NCBI RefSeq assembly: GCF_027474825.1 | Contig: NZ_CP107030.1 | Location: forward strand, 3,478,529-3,542,528 | Reading direction: 5' to 3' | DNA length: 64,000 nt | Source of the DNA: Maribacter halichondriae | GTDB lineage: Bacteria > Bacteroidota > Bacteroidia > Flavobacteriales > Flavobacteriaceae | In this document: positions 8,318 through 17,760 of the stretch, piece after piece | Layout: each line of letters starts with the position of its first letter | Numbering within the stretch: the first letter of the stretch is position 1 | Notes under the pieces: generated by a model | Told to the model about the DNA's origin: nothing | Seen by the model: the letters and a program-made list of their open reading frames with translations, nothing else | The model's database searches: none | Program-made: the position numbers and the translations under genes

Positions 8318-9691
8318 TTATTCTTTAGCGATTGGTCGAATTTTTATGTTTTTGAAGGAAACTTTGTCCCCGTGATCTTGCAATAGAATATGCCCTTGTT
8401 CGGATTCACCGAATTTGGGCCATTTTACATATTTGCTCTCGGATACCAGTTTTCGGTACTCAGGACTTTTTCTTTCATATTCCAACACTTTCATCCCATT
8501 CAACCAGTGCTCTACGTGATTATCTTTTGCAATGATGTGGGCGGTGTTCCATTCGCCGGGCGCATTCATGGGTTTGTTCTGGTCTGCCGAAATGAGATCA
8601 TAAAGTGAGGCAACAGTTCGGCTACCTTCGTGATTTCCCAATTTGGCATCGGGATGTTTTGCATCGTCCAAAATCTGATACTCAAGGCCTATGGATGACC
8701 CAGGACCTTTGTTGATGTCGGTATCCACATAATATTTGATACCGCTGTTCGCCCCTTCCGTAATCATGAAATCAACCTTTAGTTCGAAATCGCCGTACAA
8801 ATCCTTGGTTACGATATCGCCACCGGCGGCCGATTCTTCGCCACCAGAGGGTAGCACTGTCAAAACTCCATCGCCAATCTCCCAACCTGAATCGGGGAAC
8901 TCATCTAATCTTGCACCGCGCCAGCCGTTCGTCGTTTGGCCATCCCACAGCATTTTCCAACCATTCTTTTCTTCATCAACGCCTACTTTATTTTTGGTAA
9001 TTATGGGTGGAATCGGGAAGGGTTTTGAATATTTTGAAAGGCTATCGGTCAGAATTTTGATGTTTTTCCAAATGATTTCGGTACCTGCTTTGTTTTCCTT
9101 TGGAATGCTGTGTACCTGTAGTCCTATAAAACCACTAGCGGTCTTATCGTCGATCAAATGCGCTGCTGGAACCCCGTTGATCCAAGTTTGAATTGTATCG
9201 CCGATCGCCTCGATCCGATAGTGGTTCCAATCGTTTTGTTTGAACGCTTTTTGGGCTTCGGGATTATCGGTCAATGGGTTCAGCCAACCTCTTCGTGCTT
9301 CATCATAGATGCCCGCACTCCAGGCACGATCTGACGGGTCGATCTCGATTTGATAGCCGTGTACGCGTCCATCCCTATAATGCGGATAACTGTTACTACG
9401 TATCTGTACCCCCGAATTCATGGTGGAATCGACCATATATTCAAATTCCAAAATAAAATCATCGTACATCTTATCGGTGGTCATAAAAGAATTCGGGGTG
9501 TCATGTACGGTGGAGCCGACAATCATTCCATCCCGAACTTCGTAGTTGGCTTCGCCTCCTTTTTGGGTCCAACCGTTGAGGGTTTTTCCATCAAAAATTT
9601 CAATCCAAGGGATATCGTCTTTTTTGGTTTCGGCACATCCTATTAAAAGTATTGTAATCCATGTTAATGCGAATATTTTCTTGTAATTCAT
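8318..9691 (-). CDS. Lipoprotein with two DUF1080 (3-keto-glycoside hydrolase-type) domains
   Basis: A 457-residue protein starting with a lipobox leader (TILLIGC, Cys at about 19). It contains two concanavalin-like DUF1080 domains in tandem: the first (about 28-215) with WIEIFDGKTLNGWTQKGG and GVQIRSNSYPHYRDGRVHGY, the second (about 240-455) with WKMLWDGQTTNGWRG and NSGIKYYVDTDI. DUF1080 proteins have been described as 3-keto-disaccharide hydrolases acting after a Gfo/Idh enzyme oxidises the C3 hydroxyl. Here the gene is 3 bp upstream of one such oxidoreductase, which supports that role. The lipid anchor and two domains suggest a surface or periplasmic enzyme. It is the first gene of the module. 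Confidence 0.87.
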   Translation of the reverse strand: MNYKKIFALTWITILLIGCAETKKDDIPWIEIFDGKTLNGWTQKGGEANYEVRDGMIVGSTVHDTPNSFMTTDKMYDDFILEFEYMVDSTMNSGVQIRSNSYPHYRDGRVHGYQIEIDPSDRAWSAGIYDEARRGWLNPLTDNPEAQKAFKQNDWNHYRIEAIGDTIQTWINGVPAAHLIDDKTASGFIGLQVHSIPKENKAGTEIIWKNIKILTDSLSKYSKPFPIPPIITKNKVGVDEEKNGWKMLWDGQTTNGWRGARLDEFPDSGWEIGDGVLTVLPSGGEESAAGGDIVTKDLYGDFELKVDFMITEGANSGIKYYVDTDINKGPGSSIGLEYQILDDAKHPDAKLGNHEGSRTVASLYDLISADQNKPMNAPGEWNTAHIIAKDNHVEHWLNGMKVLEYERKSPEYRKLVSESKYVKWPKFGESEQGHILLQDHGDKVSFKNIKIRPIAKE

Positions 9692-9734
9692 ACAGGCCCG
9701 TATTTAAATAAAAAATTTACTCCCTAAATCTACA

Positions 9735-9765
9735 AATAAAAAAGCGACCTGAAATAAGTCGCTTT
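9735..9765 (-). terminator. Intrinsic terminator after the MG2/TonB-plug gene
   Basis: Perfect 8-bp stem (9741-9748 with 9758-9765) followed, in the minus-strand direction, by a T-rich tract of about ten bases. It lies about 20 bp past the stop of the long minus-strand gene that ends at 9788. Confidence 0.8.
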
Positions 9766-9787
9766 GTGATAATTACATGCCCATGAA

Positions 9788-12326
9788 TCAATTCGATTCC
9801 AACACTTCGATATCGTACAGACCGCTAACGGGCCTTCCGTCACTGGTAATACCTTCTACCTTGACCCAATAGCCTCCTGTTTGATCTCCGGTGTAGAAGT
9901 CCAAAGATGATTCTCCTTCGTCGTTCAAAGTAACTTCGGGCTCCCAGAAAAGGGTCGTCCGATAATCGGGTTTCTCAGGTTTTTCCTTTGCATAATCGGG
10001 GGTGTAGAATTCACGCGCCTTAAAGAAACCGGGTATTTTAAATTTAGTAATTCCTGGGTATTCCTGAGGTGTTAGATTGTCTAATTGGAAACCTCTATTG
10101 GTATAAACAGCAATTACACCTGATGCTCCTCTAGCTCCCCACAATGCTGTATAGAACCCCAAACCACATCGATAAAAGCTACTTCGGTTGCCCTGAGGGG
10201 TTGTAGAAAAGATAAATCAGTTGCTATCCCATCAACAAGCACTAATGGATTTGATCCTGAATTGACGGTCCTGGGTCCACCAGGTAAACTAATACCTTGC
10301 ATTGGATAGATACCGGTCACCCAAACACCGGGCATTCTTGCCAACAAATCCATAGCACTAAGGGCTTCACTCCCAGCAATGGAATCCTTATATACGCGTC
10401 TAGAAAAAAGACCAGAAGTTGTTTCTGCATTGTATTCCTCATTGATAATCTGCCTAGGCGATTTTTTCTTTCCGACACGACAACCTCGTCAAGCCGGGTC
10501 ACCTTTTTTGGATCGTACTTGAAGTCGGTCACTTTTTTTTCGTACGCCTCCTTTAAATATTCTTGGGCCAGTTCAATGGTACGGCGATTGGTACGCTCTG
10601 TTTTTTTAAGTCGTGAGGGTAATTCGGGCCGTTGATCTTCCAAGACGATGGAGAAATTTTTTCGTTTGTATTCCCATTTTGGTATAGAATCGTAGGCCTC
10701 TACGGTAGCTTCAAGGCTGTCTTGAAAATAGAAGGGCCCAAAACTAAACTTACCCTGAGACGTTGTCTCTTTCTTCGCATTAAGAATGTCAGGACCATAG
10801 ATATTAAGTGTCGCGACGGTTTGCCTAGTTTTAAACGGTTGGCCGAAAACTGTAGTACGACCATCGATCATAATGCCCTTTTCCGGAGCATAGGTAGGTG
10901 CCTTGCTGACGTTTTTGGATAGCATGTCTTTCCAAACGAAGCGTCTCCAACCATGGGTGAGCATAAGCGCGTCCAAAAGAAATTTGCGCTCCTGCGAATC
11001 ATCGGCAAAGAAATAATCGGGATTTTGTACCGTACCTCCCAAATCGGAATCTAAAAGGAGCCAACTTTTGATATTGGTTGTCGAGACGTTGCCACCTGTT
11101 TTTGACACGACACTCATGGAGAAGTCCCCTTTGAGCGGCTTACCTTTTTCGTCGGTAAGAGTTACGTTCAAGTCCACCTTTTCTCGTTTTCCGAATTCTT
11201 TCGCGGGTGCCGAAATGGTGAGCAAGGCATCATTGTCAGGATCATCGATAAAGATCAAGCGCTCGCTTACCGGCTCGCCATCTGGGGCGAAAAGGGTGAA
11301 CTGGGCTACACCGTCTTGTAGCTCATCGGTATATATTTTAGTAGCGTACGAATCGTTGTCATCTGACTGTCCGATGCGCTTGAATATCAGGTCGCCTCGT
11401 AAATGCCCTACTAAGATAGTTCCTGCGAGCCCTTCAGGTTCGTTGCTTGCCACTTGAACAAGCAAATGATCTTTCCTGTTCTTCAAACTGAGCACATACC
11501 CTTCTGACAGTGCCTTGGGTAGCGGAAATCGTTCTTCTTCGCCATTGAATACTACGCTGGCATAATATTCGGTGTCGGGCAGGGGCGTGAAGCCTACGCT
11601 GCCCAAACCGAATTCGAGGCTTTCGAAAGGTTCGATAACGTTGCCTTCTTTATCTTTTATGGCTCCCTTGAAGGCGATACCGTTGCCCTTGGCATCCAAT
11701 ACCTCCAATCCCATTGTTGCAGGCAGCCCCTGTACGAGATTCCCACCTTCCGGAAAGAACTTGATGTTGGGTTTGCCGAAAACGGTATTGGCACTGGTCG
11801 CATTTCGTTCGAAGCCACGCAACGACCTGGTGAGCGGAACCTGATCGGCGGTCATGTTGCTTCGCACTTCCTGTACGAAGATCGGTACGTTTTTCTCGAA
11901 AATGACCGGTTCCTCTTCATTGAGCATATATTTGGTATACGAGCGCAGGGTGTAATCCCCTTGGGGAATGGTTTCGTCGATTTCGATGTCGCCCGAGGCT
12001 CCAAGGTCATTGACGAAGAGTTTGCGCTGGGCCACGATGCTATCTTGGTTATTTACCAATTCCACATAGACCACATTACTTTTTGCGGTACGGCTGTGCG
12101 AAATGCCATCCACTAGATAGGTCTTGAACCAAATGGTCTCGCCATTGGTATAGAGGTCCTTATCGGTATGCAGGTATGTTTTTTCAGGGGCTTGGTTACG
12201 GTTGTAGTCTAAGAGTCTTTCCGTAATCTTTTTTAATAGCAGCCGCTCTTGTGATAATGTGGTAAAGGCGAGAATAGAACAAAGACCTACGAATCCAATT
12301 ATAAAAGTAATGCCTGCTTTCTTCAT
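9788..12326 (-). CDS. Large exported MG2-like protein with TonB-receptor plug domain, two frameshifts
   Basis: Joining three open segments gives one protein of about 846 residues: signal peptide (about 1-24), macroglobulin MG2-like beta domains (EKTYLHTDKDLYTNGETIWF), further beta domains to about 570, then a plug-like domain (RLDEVVVSERK, later MDLLARMPGVWV and WGARGASGVIAVYTNRG) and a short C-terminal beta tail. There is no outer-membrane barrel, so it is not a transporter; similar Bacteroidota proteins are periplasmic and uncharacterised. Break 1 is an A-run near 10461-10466 (six, needs seven). Break 2 is a G-run near 10157-10160 (four, needs five). Both corrections restore a continuous frame whose length is a multiple of three. 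Monocistronic, with its own terminator. Confidence 0.82.
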
Positions 12327-12423
12327 AGTAATGCTATTATTGTTTATTTAAAGATAGAGCAAAGAATCTTTTATTAGGATAAGGTTTACAAAATTTTAAC
12401 ATCGACGACCTAATTACATTTCA

Positions 12424-13107
12424 CTAATGTGCATCCTCCTTCAAATACTCGGGAAAATTCTTTTTGAACCGATTCAACCTCGGGATGGACACATTTCTTA
12501 TGTATGAATTATTCGGATTTTTCAGCTCATAGTCCTGATGATACTCCTCGGCATCATAAAAGATTTCGAATGGGGTCACTTCGGTAACGATGGGCGCATC
12601 GTAGACATTTTGTTCGCGTAAGGCGTTCATATAGTCTTCAATGATTTTCTTTTCTTCGGCGTTTTTATAGAAGGCTACAGATCGGTACTGTGGACCGCGA
12701 TCGGGTCCCTGTCTATTGAAACTTGTGGGGTCGTGGGAACCAAAAAATACTTGTACCAGTTTCGTAAACGAAATTTCCTTTGGGTCGTAATAGACTTCAA
12801 CGGCTTCTGCATGCGAGGTAAGTCCACCGCCTACCTGTTCATAGGTCGGATTTTTTTCTTTTCCACCGGAATACCCCGAAATAACTTCCTTGACGCCCTT
12901 TACACTTTCAAAAATCGCTTCGACGCACCAGAAACAGCCGCTTGCAAAGTATGCGGTTTCATATTGGCTTAAATCTTGTGGGGTTGGGGCAATTTCTTCT
13001 TTTTGGGTTTCCGAATTCTGGGCTTTATTGGATTCTTTTGTTTTTGATTGGCAGCATGCGCTAATCAACGTCATCATAACAAGTGTTGTAATTTTCAATA
13101 GCTTCAT
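12424..13107 (-). CDS. msrA: Peptide-methionine (S)-S-oxide reductase, lipoprotein form
   Basis: A 227-residue MsrA that repairs oxidised methionine. The leader ends in a lipobox (LISAC, Cys18), so this enzyme is probably anchored in the envelope, repairing exported proteins. The catalytic motif GCFWC is at 57-61 (nucleophile Cys58), with GYSGG, the TSHAEAVEV segment and HDPTSFNRQGPDRGPQYRS as expected. Length beyond the usual 175-210 residues is explained by the leader and a low-complexity linker of about 25 residues. No MsrB is fused or adjacent. Confidence 0.95.
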   Translation of the reverse strand: MKLLKITTLVMMTLISACCQSKTKESNKAQNSETQKEEIAPTPQDLSQYETAYFASGCFWCVEAIFESVKGVKEVISGYSGGKEKNPTYEQVGGGLTSHAEAVEVYYDPKEISFTKLVQVFFGSHDPTSFNRQGPDRGPQYRSVAFYKNAEEKKIIEDYMNALREQNVYDAPIVTEVTPFEIFYDAEEYHQDYELKNPNNSYIRNVSIPRLNRFKKNFPEYLKEDAH

Positions 13108-13227
13108 TTTTTTCTTTTTTTAGTGCCCAAAAGTTACGAATACTTACGCAAGTCTATTTGAAAATGTTTGACTGTGTGGTCAGCCGTTCCGATTTTCACT
13201 TCATTTTTGTCATGAATTAGCTTCATA

Positions 13228-13254
13228 AACCCATGCACTACCGATAAAGTGCTT
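13228..13254 (+). promoter_or_regulatory. Distal box upstream of small secreted protein copy A
   Basis: The gap 13108-13416 (309 bp) contains no gene. About 165-190 nt upstream of the start of copy A, the sequence ATAAA-n-CATG followed by CGATAAAGTGCTT matches the box before the other four family members, and is closest to that of copy C. The 45-nt hairpin leader of copies B-D is absent here. Whether the box is a promoter, an operator or part of a leader RNA cannot be told from sequence. Confidence 0.4.
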
Positions 13255-13416
13255 GATTTCTTCGGTCAATCGTTCCTACAAGGCATTTTTCTGGATTACA
13301 AAAATCTGTGTTTCATCGATTTGTGATCACTTTGTCGTGAAAATAGGGCGTTTTACCGAATAATACCGCTCTGAAATGCGTTGTCAGAGGTTATCATATG
13401 ACCAAACCTTATTACC

Positions 13417-13662
13417 ATGCGAAGTATTCTTGTTTTAATCTTAGTGTTGTTTTTTGGCGTAGTAGCCCAAGCGCAAAGGTCAGCTGTGGAAAAAGTCATC
13501 GTTATAAAAGAAACAGAAAATTCAATAGTTAAGCTGAATAATTCTTTCCCAGATAATCATAAGGTGGGCAAAGAACTTTCTCTTTTGTACAAGAGAAGAA
13601 GGTCAGCGGTAAAAAAGCATTTGCATTTTGCAGTTCGACGAAATAGGATAAAGGTAGCTTGA
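13417..13662 (+). CDS. Small secreted basic protein, family copy A (divergent)
   Basis: An 81-residue protein with a signal peptide (cleavage expected after VAQA, residue 19). The mature 62-residue protein is strongly basic, ending in LYKRRRSAVKKHLHFAVRRN and a terminal K-V-A. It aligns with four other copies in this window through the signal peptide and the C-terminal pattern Y-[RK]-x3-S-x-[VA]-K-K-x-L-x-F-x2-[RK]; the middle part differs. ATG chosen because the signal peptide starts there. No family name is known to me. Isolated gene, convergent with the dioxygenase-like gene 27 bp downstream. A periplasmic or extracellular location is likely. Confidence 0.8.
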   Translation: MRSILVLILVLFFGVVAQAQRSAVEKVIVIKETENSIVKLNNSFPDNHKVGKELSLLYKRRRSAVKKHLHFAVRRNRIKVA

Positions 13663-13689
13663 CACCAATATTTTCCGCTACGTTTTCAT

Positions 13690-14881
13690 TTAATCATTGT
13701 TCCAAAAAACACCAGCGGTTTCATTCAAGCGTCTCGTGATTAGATTAAAATTTGTGGGATTTGGATCTAAATCAACATACTTATCCCTGACGTTGCTATT
13801 CTTGTACAAAATGAGGGTACTCCTTACTTCCGGATTGATTTTAATAAGATCAACTTCAGAGTCTGAATCCCAAAATGATGGTACAACGGTCAAGGCGACA
13901 TGTTCAAGGGCCAACTCTTCACCCAAGGATTCCAATAATTTAGTGTGGTCCGTTTTATTGTAATCAATGTCATTCCCATACACAAAATACACCTTTAATC
14001 TTTTTGCCCTTTTCAGGCTCTCTGCCTCAAAATATAAAAACCATTTTTTGATTGCCGCCCAATCAGGATGTCTTCCAACAAAGTAAAGAATACCCTGCCG
14101 CTTTCCATATTTGCAAACGGGACAGGTCTTTGTGCCCTTATCCGGTCCCCAAGCGTGAAAGGGGTAAATGAAAGTACATCTTCCCCGATGGAAATACCTG
14201 AAACAATATCCGTTTTATTGGTTTGGGGATAATTCGGAATGTTCAATCCAAGAATGATATTATGTTCCGCAACCTGAAAACCATTCCGTTTCATAGCTCT
14301 CAAAATACCACTGCCTCCCCGGTTGGTCAATGCTTTTCTTTTTCAGTATTCAATAGTCGGTCATCATCAAAGACCAGTTCATCGAGATAATATTCTTTTT
14401 CAATATTCGGCTCTTTTACGGAAATGTGAATATGCGCTGGCTCCTTACGATTGGGATAGGGGGCAGGGCGTACCGTATAAATTGTGTAGTTTCCTTGGTC
14501 GTCAGATTTTACCCAGCCGCGAATATACCCATGGCGTTTCGCCCTAGGGTCCAAACTTTCGTGGTCGGAGTAGTATCCGGCCGTATCCGTTTGATAGTAG
14601 TAAAGTATGACATTGGGGGCGGGTGTTTTTCCATCCTCTCTAAACATTCTTCCTTGAATCATCAATTTTTGTCCATCGAGATGCCAAGCAGCACTAGTAT
14701 CAACGGCACTTATGGTTTCTGGCATTCCGTAGTACATAAATTCTCCATTTTCGAACGGACCACCAACTATTACATTTTTAATTGACTTTTTCTCAGGAAT
14801 ATTGGTTTTGTTCTGCCCCGAACATGAAGCCATACATAACAACAGAATGAATACAAAGAAGTTGTGGAAACGATTTGTCAT
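13690..14881 (-). CDS. Lipoprotein fusing an intradiol-dioxygenase-like domain to a thioredoxin-like domain, two frameshifts
   Basis: Reconstructed length about 397 residues. Lipobox leader (LLLCMASC), then an intradiol ring-cleavage dioxygenase-like domain: YYYQTDTAGYY (first Tyr ligand), GNYTIYTVRPAPYP (second Tyr) and PAHIHISV (the two His ligands). A C-terminal redoxin-like domain follows, with HAWGPDKGTKTCPVCKYG containing a CPVC dithiol. Breaks: an A-run near 14334-14337 (needs one more) and a T3 near 14156-14161 (needs four). With both corrected, the whole span is a single frame divisible by three. It lies 79 bp downstream of the LytTR gene, so they are probably co-expressed. Substrate unknown; the domain pairing hints at a redox-linked surface enzyme. 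Confidence 0.8.
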
Positions 14882-14960
14882 ACTACCTTTTTGAACAAAA
14901 TACACAGAAACAAGTTTGTCTAAATGGGAAAACACCTTCAATATGCCTAAAGGAGTAGTA

Positions 14961-15785
14961 TTATATCCCAGTGGAGGCCAATGGCGCCCAATAATTCCGA
15001 TAATGACGGCTAAACCTAACGGAACTACCACTGGTAAGGGTGGCATCGTAGTCTCCGTTACCTCTTGATTTCAAACCTACGATATGAAGTTTATTGACCA
15101 GAACGGACCGGTGAACCCTAATAAACATTTTCGGGTCCAACGTACTTTCAAACTTTTTGAGCGTACCATTGTGTAGATATTTCGTACCATTTGTTGTTAT
15201 TTCAGTATAAGGCTTGTTTGCAACGATAGATTGAATATGCTCGACCTTAATAGAAATTCTATTTGATCCTTTACGCACCGTTATAGAATTGTCATACATA
15301 CTATGGAGTGCCTCTCTTTCCGGAACTATTTTTCTAAAATATCGAATAAGCAGTGGTACAAAGGCATAGATAATAAAAGTAATGTAGGCTTGGTTCGATA
15401 GTGCAGATTCAAAAATACGCCCATAACGATGCGGATTGGAAAATAAAAGTCGACTGAAAGTTACGAACAACTGGGTAAAAACCAATATATGCGATATCGT
15501 TAAAACTAGACTAATAGTCCCAAGAAAGAGTATATTCAAAAGCAAACTATGGGGTCTAAGGGATATATAAATCTTCAGGGCCAGCCAAGTAAAAGGAATC
15601 AACCAGAACCAATATATGTTGTAGAGCATGGTTTCCGACCAATAAAAACCTGTGGTATTTATTTGAGATGATATATAATCTTGAAAAATGGCGGCCGCGT
15701 AAAGTGTGCCGCAGAATAGAAGTAGGAATGCTAGCTTATTTGCATCGCTAATGGACTTTTTATTGATCAGATCGATTCGTAGCAT
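14961..15785 (-). CDS. Membrane-bound LytTR-domain transcriptional regulator
   Basis: A 274-residue protein with four predicted transmembrane helices in the first about 155 residues and a C-terminal LytTR DNA-binding domain (about 170-268): ISIKVEHIQSIVANKPYTEI, then FIRVHRSVLVNKLHIVGL and the terminal HYRNYW. There is no receiver domain, so the membrane part presumably senses a signal directly. Upstream of, and probably co-transcribed with, the dioxygenase-thioredoxin lipoprotein. Its start faces the start of small-protein copy B across a 270-bp divergent intergenic region. Confidence 0.88.
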   Translation of the reverse strand: MLRIDLINKKSISDANKLAFLLLFCGTLYAAAIFQDYISSQINTTGFYWSETMLYNIYWFWLIPFTWLALKIYISLRPHSLLLNILFLGTISLVLTISHILVFTQLFVTFSRLLFSNPHRYGRIFESALSNQAYITFIIYAFVPLLIRYFRKIVPEREALHSMYDNSITVRKGSNRISIKVEHIQSIVANKPYTEITTNGTKYLHNGTLKKFESTLDPKMFIRVHRSVLVNKLHIVGLKSRGNGDYDATLTSGSSVRFSRHYRNYWAPLASTGI

Positions 15786-15884
15786 ACGCTCAAATTTTAG
15801 TAAAGTGCTCTATAACCACACTTCAATTTAATTATAAATACCTTTTCGCACTACTAAAGCTTTCCTAAAGTTATTGATTTGGTC

Positions 15885-15917
15885 GATTAACGTCCCTTTT
15901 TTCGATAAGGTGTTTTT
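15885..15917 (+). promoter_or_regulatory. Distal box upstream of small secreted protein copy B
   Basis: GATTAA, then T6, then CGATAAGGTGTTTTT. The box sits about 140-170 nt before the copy B start and matches the sequence at the same distance before copies A, C, D and E. It could be a promoter (the TTAA and CGRTAA parts are 12-13 bp apart) but does not match the usual Bacteroidota TTG/TAnnTTTG pattern. Confidence 0.5.
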
Positions 15918-15971
15918 CGGGTTCTGTGCATTCACCGAGGCTTTTTTGCACTTTATCCGAGTTGTTGTCGG

Positions 15972-16046
15972 TTAACGAGTATTTGGTCTCGTTGAACGAA
16001 CCAAATCCCCTAAAAATGGGGTCTGTGGGTTTTATATATATAAAAC
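15972..16046 (+). promoter_or_regulatory. Conserved hairpin leader of copy B
   Basis: The 45 nt at 15972-16016 are identical before copies B, C and D. Hairpin 1: ATTTGGT (15981-15987) plus TCGT pairs with ACGA plus ACCAAAT (15996-16006), one bulged C, loop TGA. Hairpin 2: CCCC/GGGG at 16007-16021. An alternative stem AACGAG (15974-15979) with CTCGTT (15988-15993) competes with hairpin 1. An 18-bp palindrome rich in TA (16029-16046) follows and ends 8 bp before the ATG. This is either a 5' leader RNA with switchable structure or a compound DNA operator. Confidence 0.6.
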
Positions 16047-16054
16047 AAACAGTC

Positions 16055-16282
16055 ATGAAAACTATCGCAACTTTAATTTTTGTTCTTTTTATCGGAGTCG
16101 CTGCCCAAGCACAAGATAATAAGGTTGAGACTTTCGAAAAGGGAATCGTTACCGAGATTACCGTAAAGGAAATTAAAACCGAAAAGAATACTGAAGTTGC
16201 CCGTTTGTACAGAAGAAAGTTTTCTACTGCTAAGAAAGCGCTTTCTTTTACTACAAAAAGAAATGCGGCTAAAATGGCTTAA
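16055..16282 (+). CDS. Small secreted basic protein, family copy B
   Basis: A 75-residue protein: signal peptide MKTIATLIFVLFIGVAAQA (cleaved after residue 19), then a mixed-charge middle (ITVKEIKTEKNTE) and a basic, probably helical C-terminus with VARLYRRKFSTAKKALSF and a terminal K-M-A. The start is fixed by the ATG right after the conserved leader and by equal length in copies C and D; a longer reading frame upstream would run through the leader hairpins and is not credible. Function unknown. Isolated plus-strand gene convergent with the SGNH esterase 12 bp downstream. Confidence 0.85.
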   Translation: MKTIATLIFVLFIGVAAQAQDNKVETFEKGIVTEITVKEIKTEKNTEVARLYRRKFSTAKKALSFTTKRNAAKMA

Positions 16283-16294
16283 AAGACTTTTTTC

Positions 16295-16981
16295 CTAAAG
16301 AACTTCCTCAAGAACCTTCCAAACATTTTCCCTGACAATTTTTTGTCCTTCGGCCGTAGGGTGTATTCCATCTTGTAAGTTCAGTTCAGGTATTCCGGCG
16401 ACACCATCCAAAAGAAACGGAATGAGCCTTAAATCGTTTTCGGCCGCTAGCTCAGGATATATTTTTCGAAACTCATCAGTATAGTCCTGACCCATATTGG
16501 GCGGAATCTGCATACCGGCCAAAATAATCTTCGTGCTTGGGTTCTTTTCTTTTACCAAGTCGATAATGGATTGAAGGTTCTTTCGGGTTTCTTTTAAAGG
16601 GATGCCCCTTAGACCATCGTTCGCTCCCAATTCGAGTACGAATACATCAGTTTTTTGATTCAGTACCCAATTGAGTCGATTCAATCCCCCGGACGTGGTT
16701 TCGCCACTTAGGCCCGAATTAATGGCGGTATAATTCATTCCCAAAGAATCCAATCGGTCTTGTATCAGCGCAGGAAACGATTCTTCGGTATCTAGGCCAT
16801 ACCCCGCGGTCAGACTGTTTCCAAAGAACAAAATGGTTTTGGTATCAGTTTCAACTTCTGATTTGACCGTGTTTTCCACAGGATTTTCAACAGATGTGTC
16901 AGATTCCTGCTTCGGATTCTCTTTACACGAAATAAAAAGAGCCAATACTAAAAAATAACGAAATTTTAAGAAGGTCTGCAT
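16295..16981 (-). CDS. tesA: SGNH-family esterase/lysophospholipase (TesA type), lipoprotein
   Basis: A 228-residue hydrolase for short acyl esters, thioesters or lysophospholipids. Lipobox leader (ALFISC, Cys19) and a linker of about 30 residues precede the SGNH domain: Ser56 in FFGNSLTAGYG (block I), Gly in NSGLSGETT (block II), Asn121 in ELGANDGLRG (block III), and Asp204/His207 in DGIHPTAEG (block V). Divergent from the ABC transporter genes, the same arrangement as tesA with ybbA-ybbP in Escherichia coli, which supports orthology. The lipid anchor is a Bacteroidota variation on the soluble periplasmic form. Confidence 0.92.
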   Translation of the reverse strand: MQTFLKFRYFLVLALFISCKENPKQESDTSVENPVENTVKSEVETDTKTILFFGNSLTAGYGLDTEESFPALIQDRLDSLGMNYTAINSGLSGETTSGGLNRLNWVLNQKTDVFVLELGANDGLRGIPLKETRKNLQSIIDLVKEKNPSTKIILAGMQIPPNMGQDYTDEFRKIYPELAAENDLRLIPFLLDGVAGIPELNLQDGIHPTAEGQKIVRENVWKVLEEVL

Positions 16982-17070
16982 AGCTATAGGTTGAGAAAAT
17001 CGAAATCAAATGCTTATTTTTCAGGTTCTGTCATTATATGACAGTTTGAAAAAGAAGATTCAATCAATTT

Positions 17071-17760
17071 ATGACAAAGATATTAAACGTCAGTCATCTG
17101 GGGAAGCGTTATAAGAGCGGTTCGAAAGAATTGACCGTACTCGACGATGTCTCGTTTACTGTCGAGGCCGGTTCCACATTCGCAATTATTGGCCCTTCGG
17201 GGAGCGGAAAAACAACACTTTTAGGGCTATGTGCAGGTCTCGACGAACCGGATTCGGGTACGGTCGAACTTTGTGGTGTAGAACTTAACGGACTTACCGA
17301 GGATGAGCGCGCCCAATTGCGCAATAAACAAGTAGGTTTCATTTTTCAAAATTTCCAATTACTTCCGACCTTGACTGCTTTAGAAAATGTTATTGTCCCG
17401 TTGGAATTACAAGGCGTGAAAGGTGCACGAAAAACTGGGGAAGAATTACTTGATAAAGTGGGCCTTAAAGATCGTATGCACCATTATCCATCACAACTAT
17501 CCGGTGGAGAGCAGCAGCGTGTGGCTTTGGCTCGGGCATTTTCGAATAAGCCCTCGATTCTTTTTGCCGATGAGCCTACTGGCAACCTCGATGAGGAAAC
17601 AGGTGAAAAGGTCATTCAATTGTTGTTCGATCTGAACAAAGAAGCTGGCACGACACTTATCATCATATCCCATGATTTGGAACTGGCAAAACGTAACCAG
17701 CATATCATACAATTGAAAGGTGGAAAACTGGTGGCAAACGAAATCACGGCAGTATTGTGA
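17071..17760 (+). CDS. ABC transporter ATP-binding protein, YbbA/LolD type
   Basis: A 229-residue ATPase of the MacB/LolD class: Walker [10 protein letters not shown] at 41-49, Q-loop IFQNFQLLP, signature LSGGEQQR, Walker [13 protein letters not shown] and the switch His in IIISHD. Its last 4 bp overlap the permease gene, so the two are translationally coupled. Divergent from tesA, as in the ybbA-ybbP locus of other bacteria. These transporters do mechanotransmission in the inner membrane rather than classic import; the cargo of YbbAP-type systems is thought to be lipophilic. Confidence 0.93.
   Translation: MTKILNVSHLGKRYKSGSKELTVLDDVSFTVEAGSTFAIIGPSGSGKTTLLGLCAGLDEPDSGTVELCGVELNGLTEDERAQLRNKQVGFIFQNFQLLPTLTALENVIVPLELQGVKGARKTGEELLDKVGLKDRMHHYPSQLSGGEQQRVALARAFSNKPSILFADEPTGNLDEETGEKVIQLLFDLNKEAGTTLIIISHDLELAKRNQHIIQLKGGKLVANEITAVL

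Noticed and set aside
16029..16046. TA-rich 18-bp palindrome as a transposon end or insertion target.
   Set aside because: It is found in copies B and D at the same distance from the ATG but replaced in copy C, with no transposase or target duplication; a regulatory or incidental role is more likely.
15926..16054. Longer open frame of about 118 codons reading into small-protein copy B from upstream.
   Set aside because: It runs through the conserved hairpin leader and would bury the signal peptide; copies C and D fix the start at the ATG after the leader.
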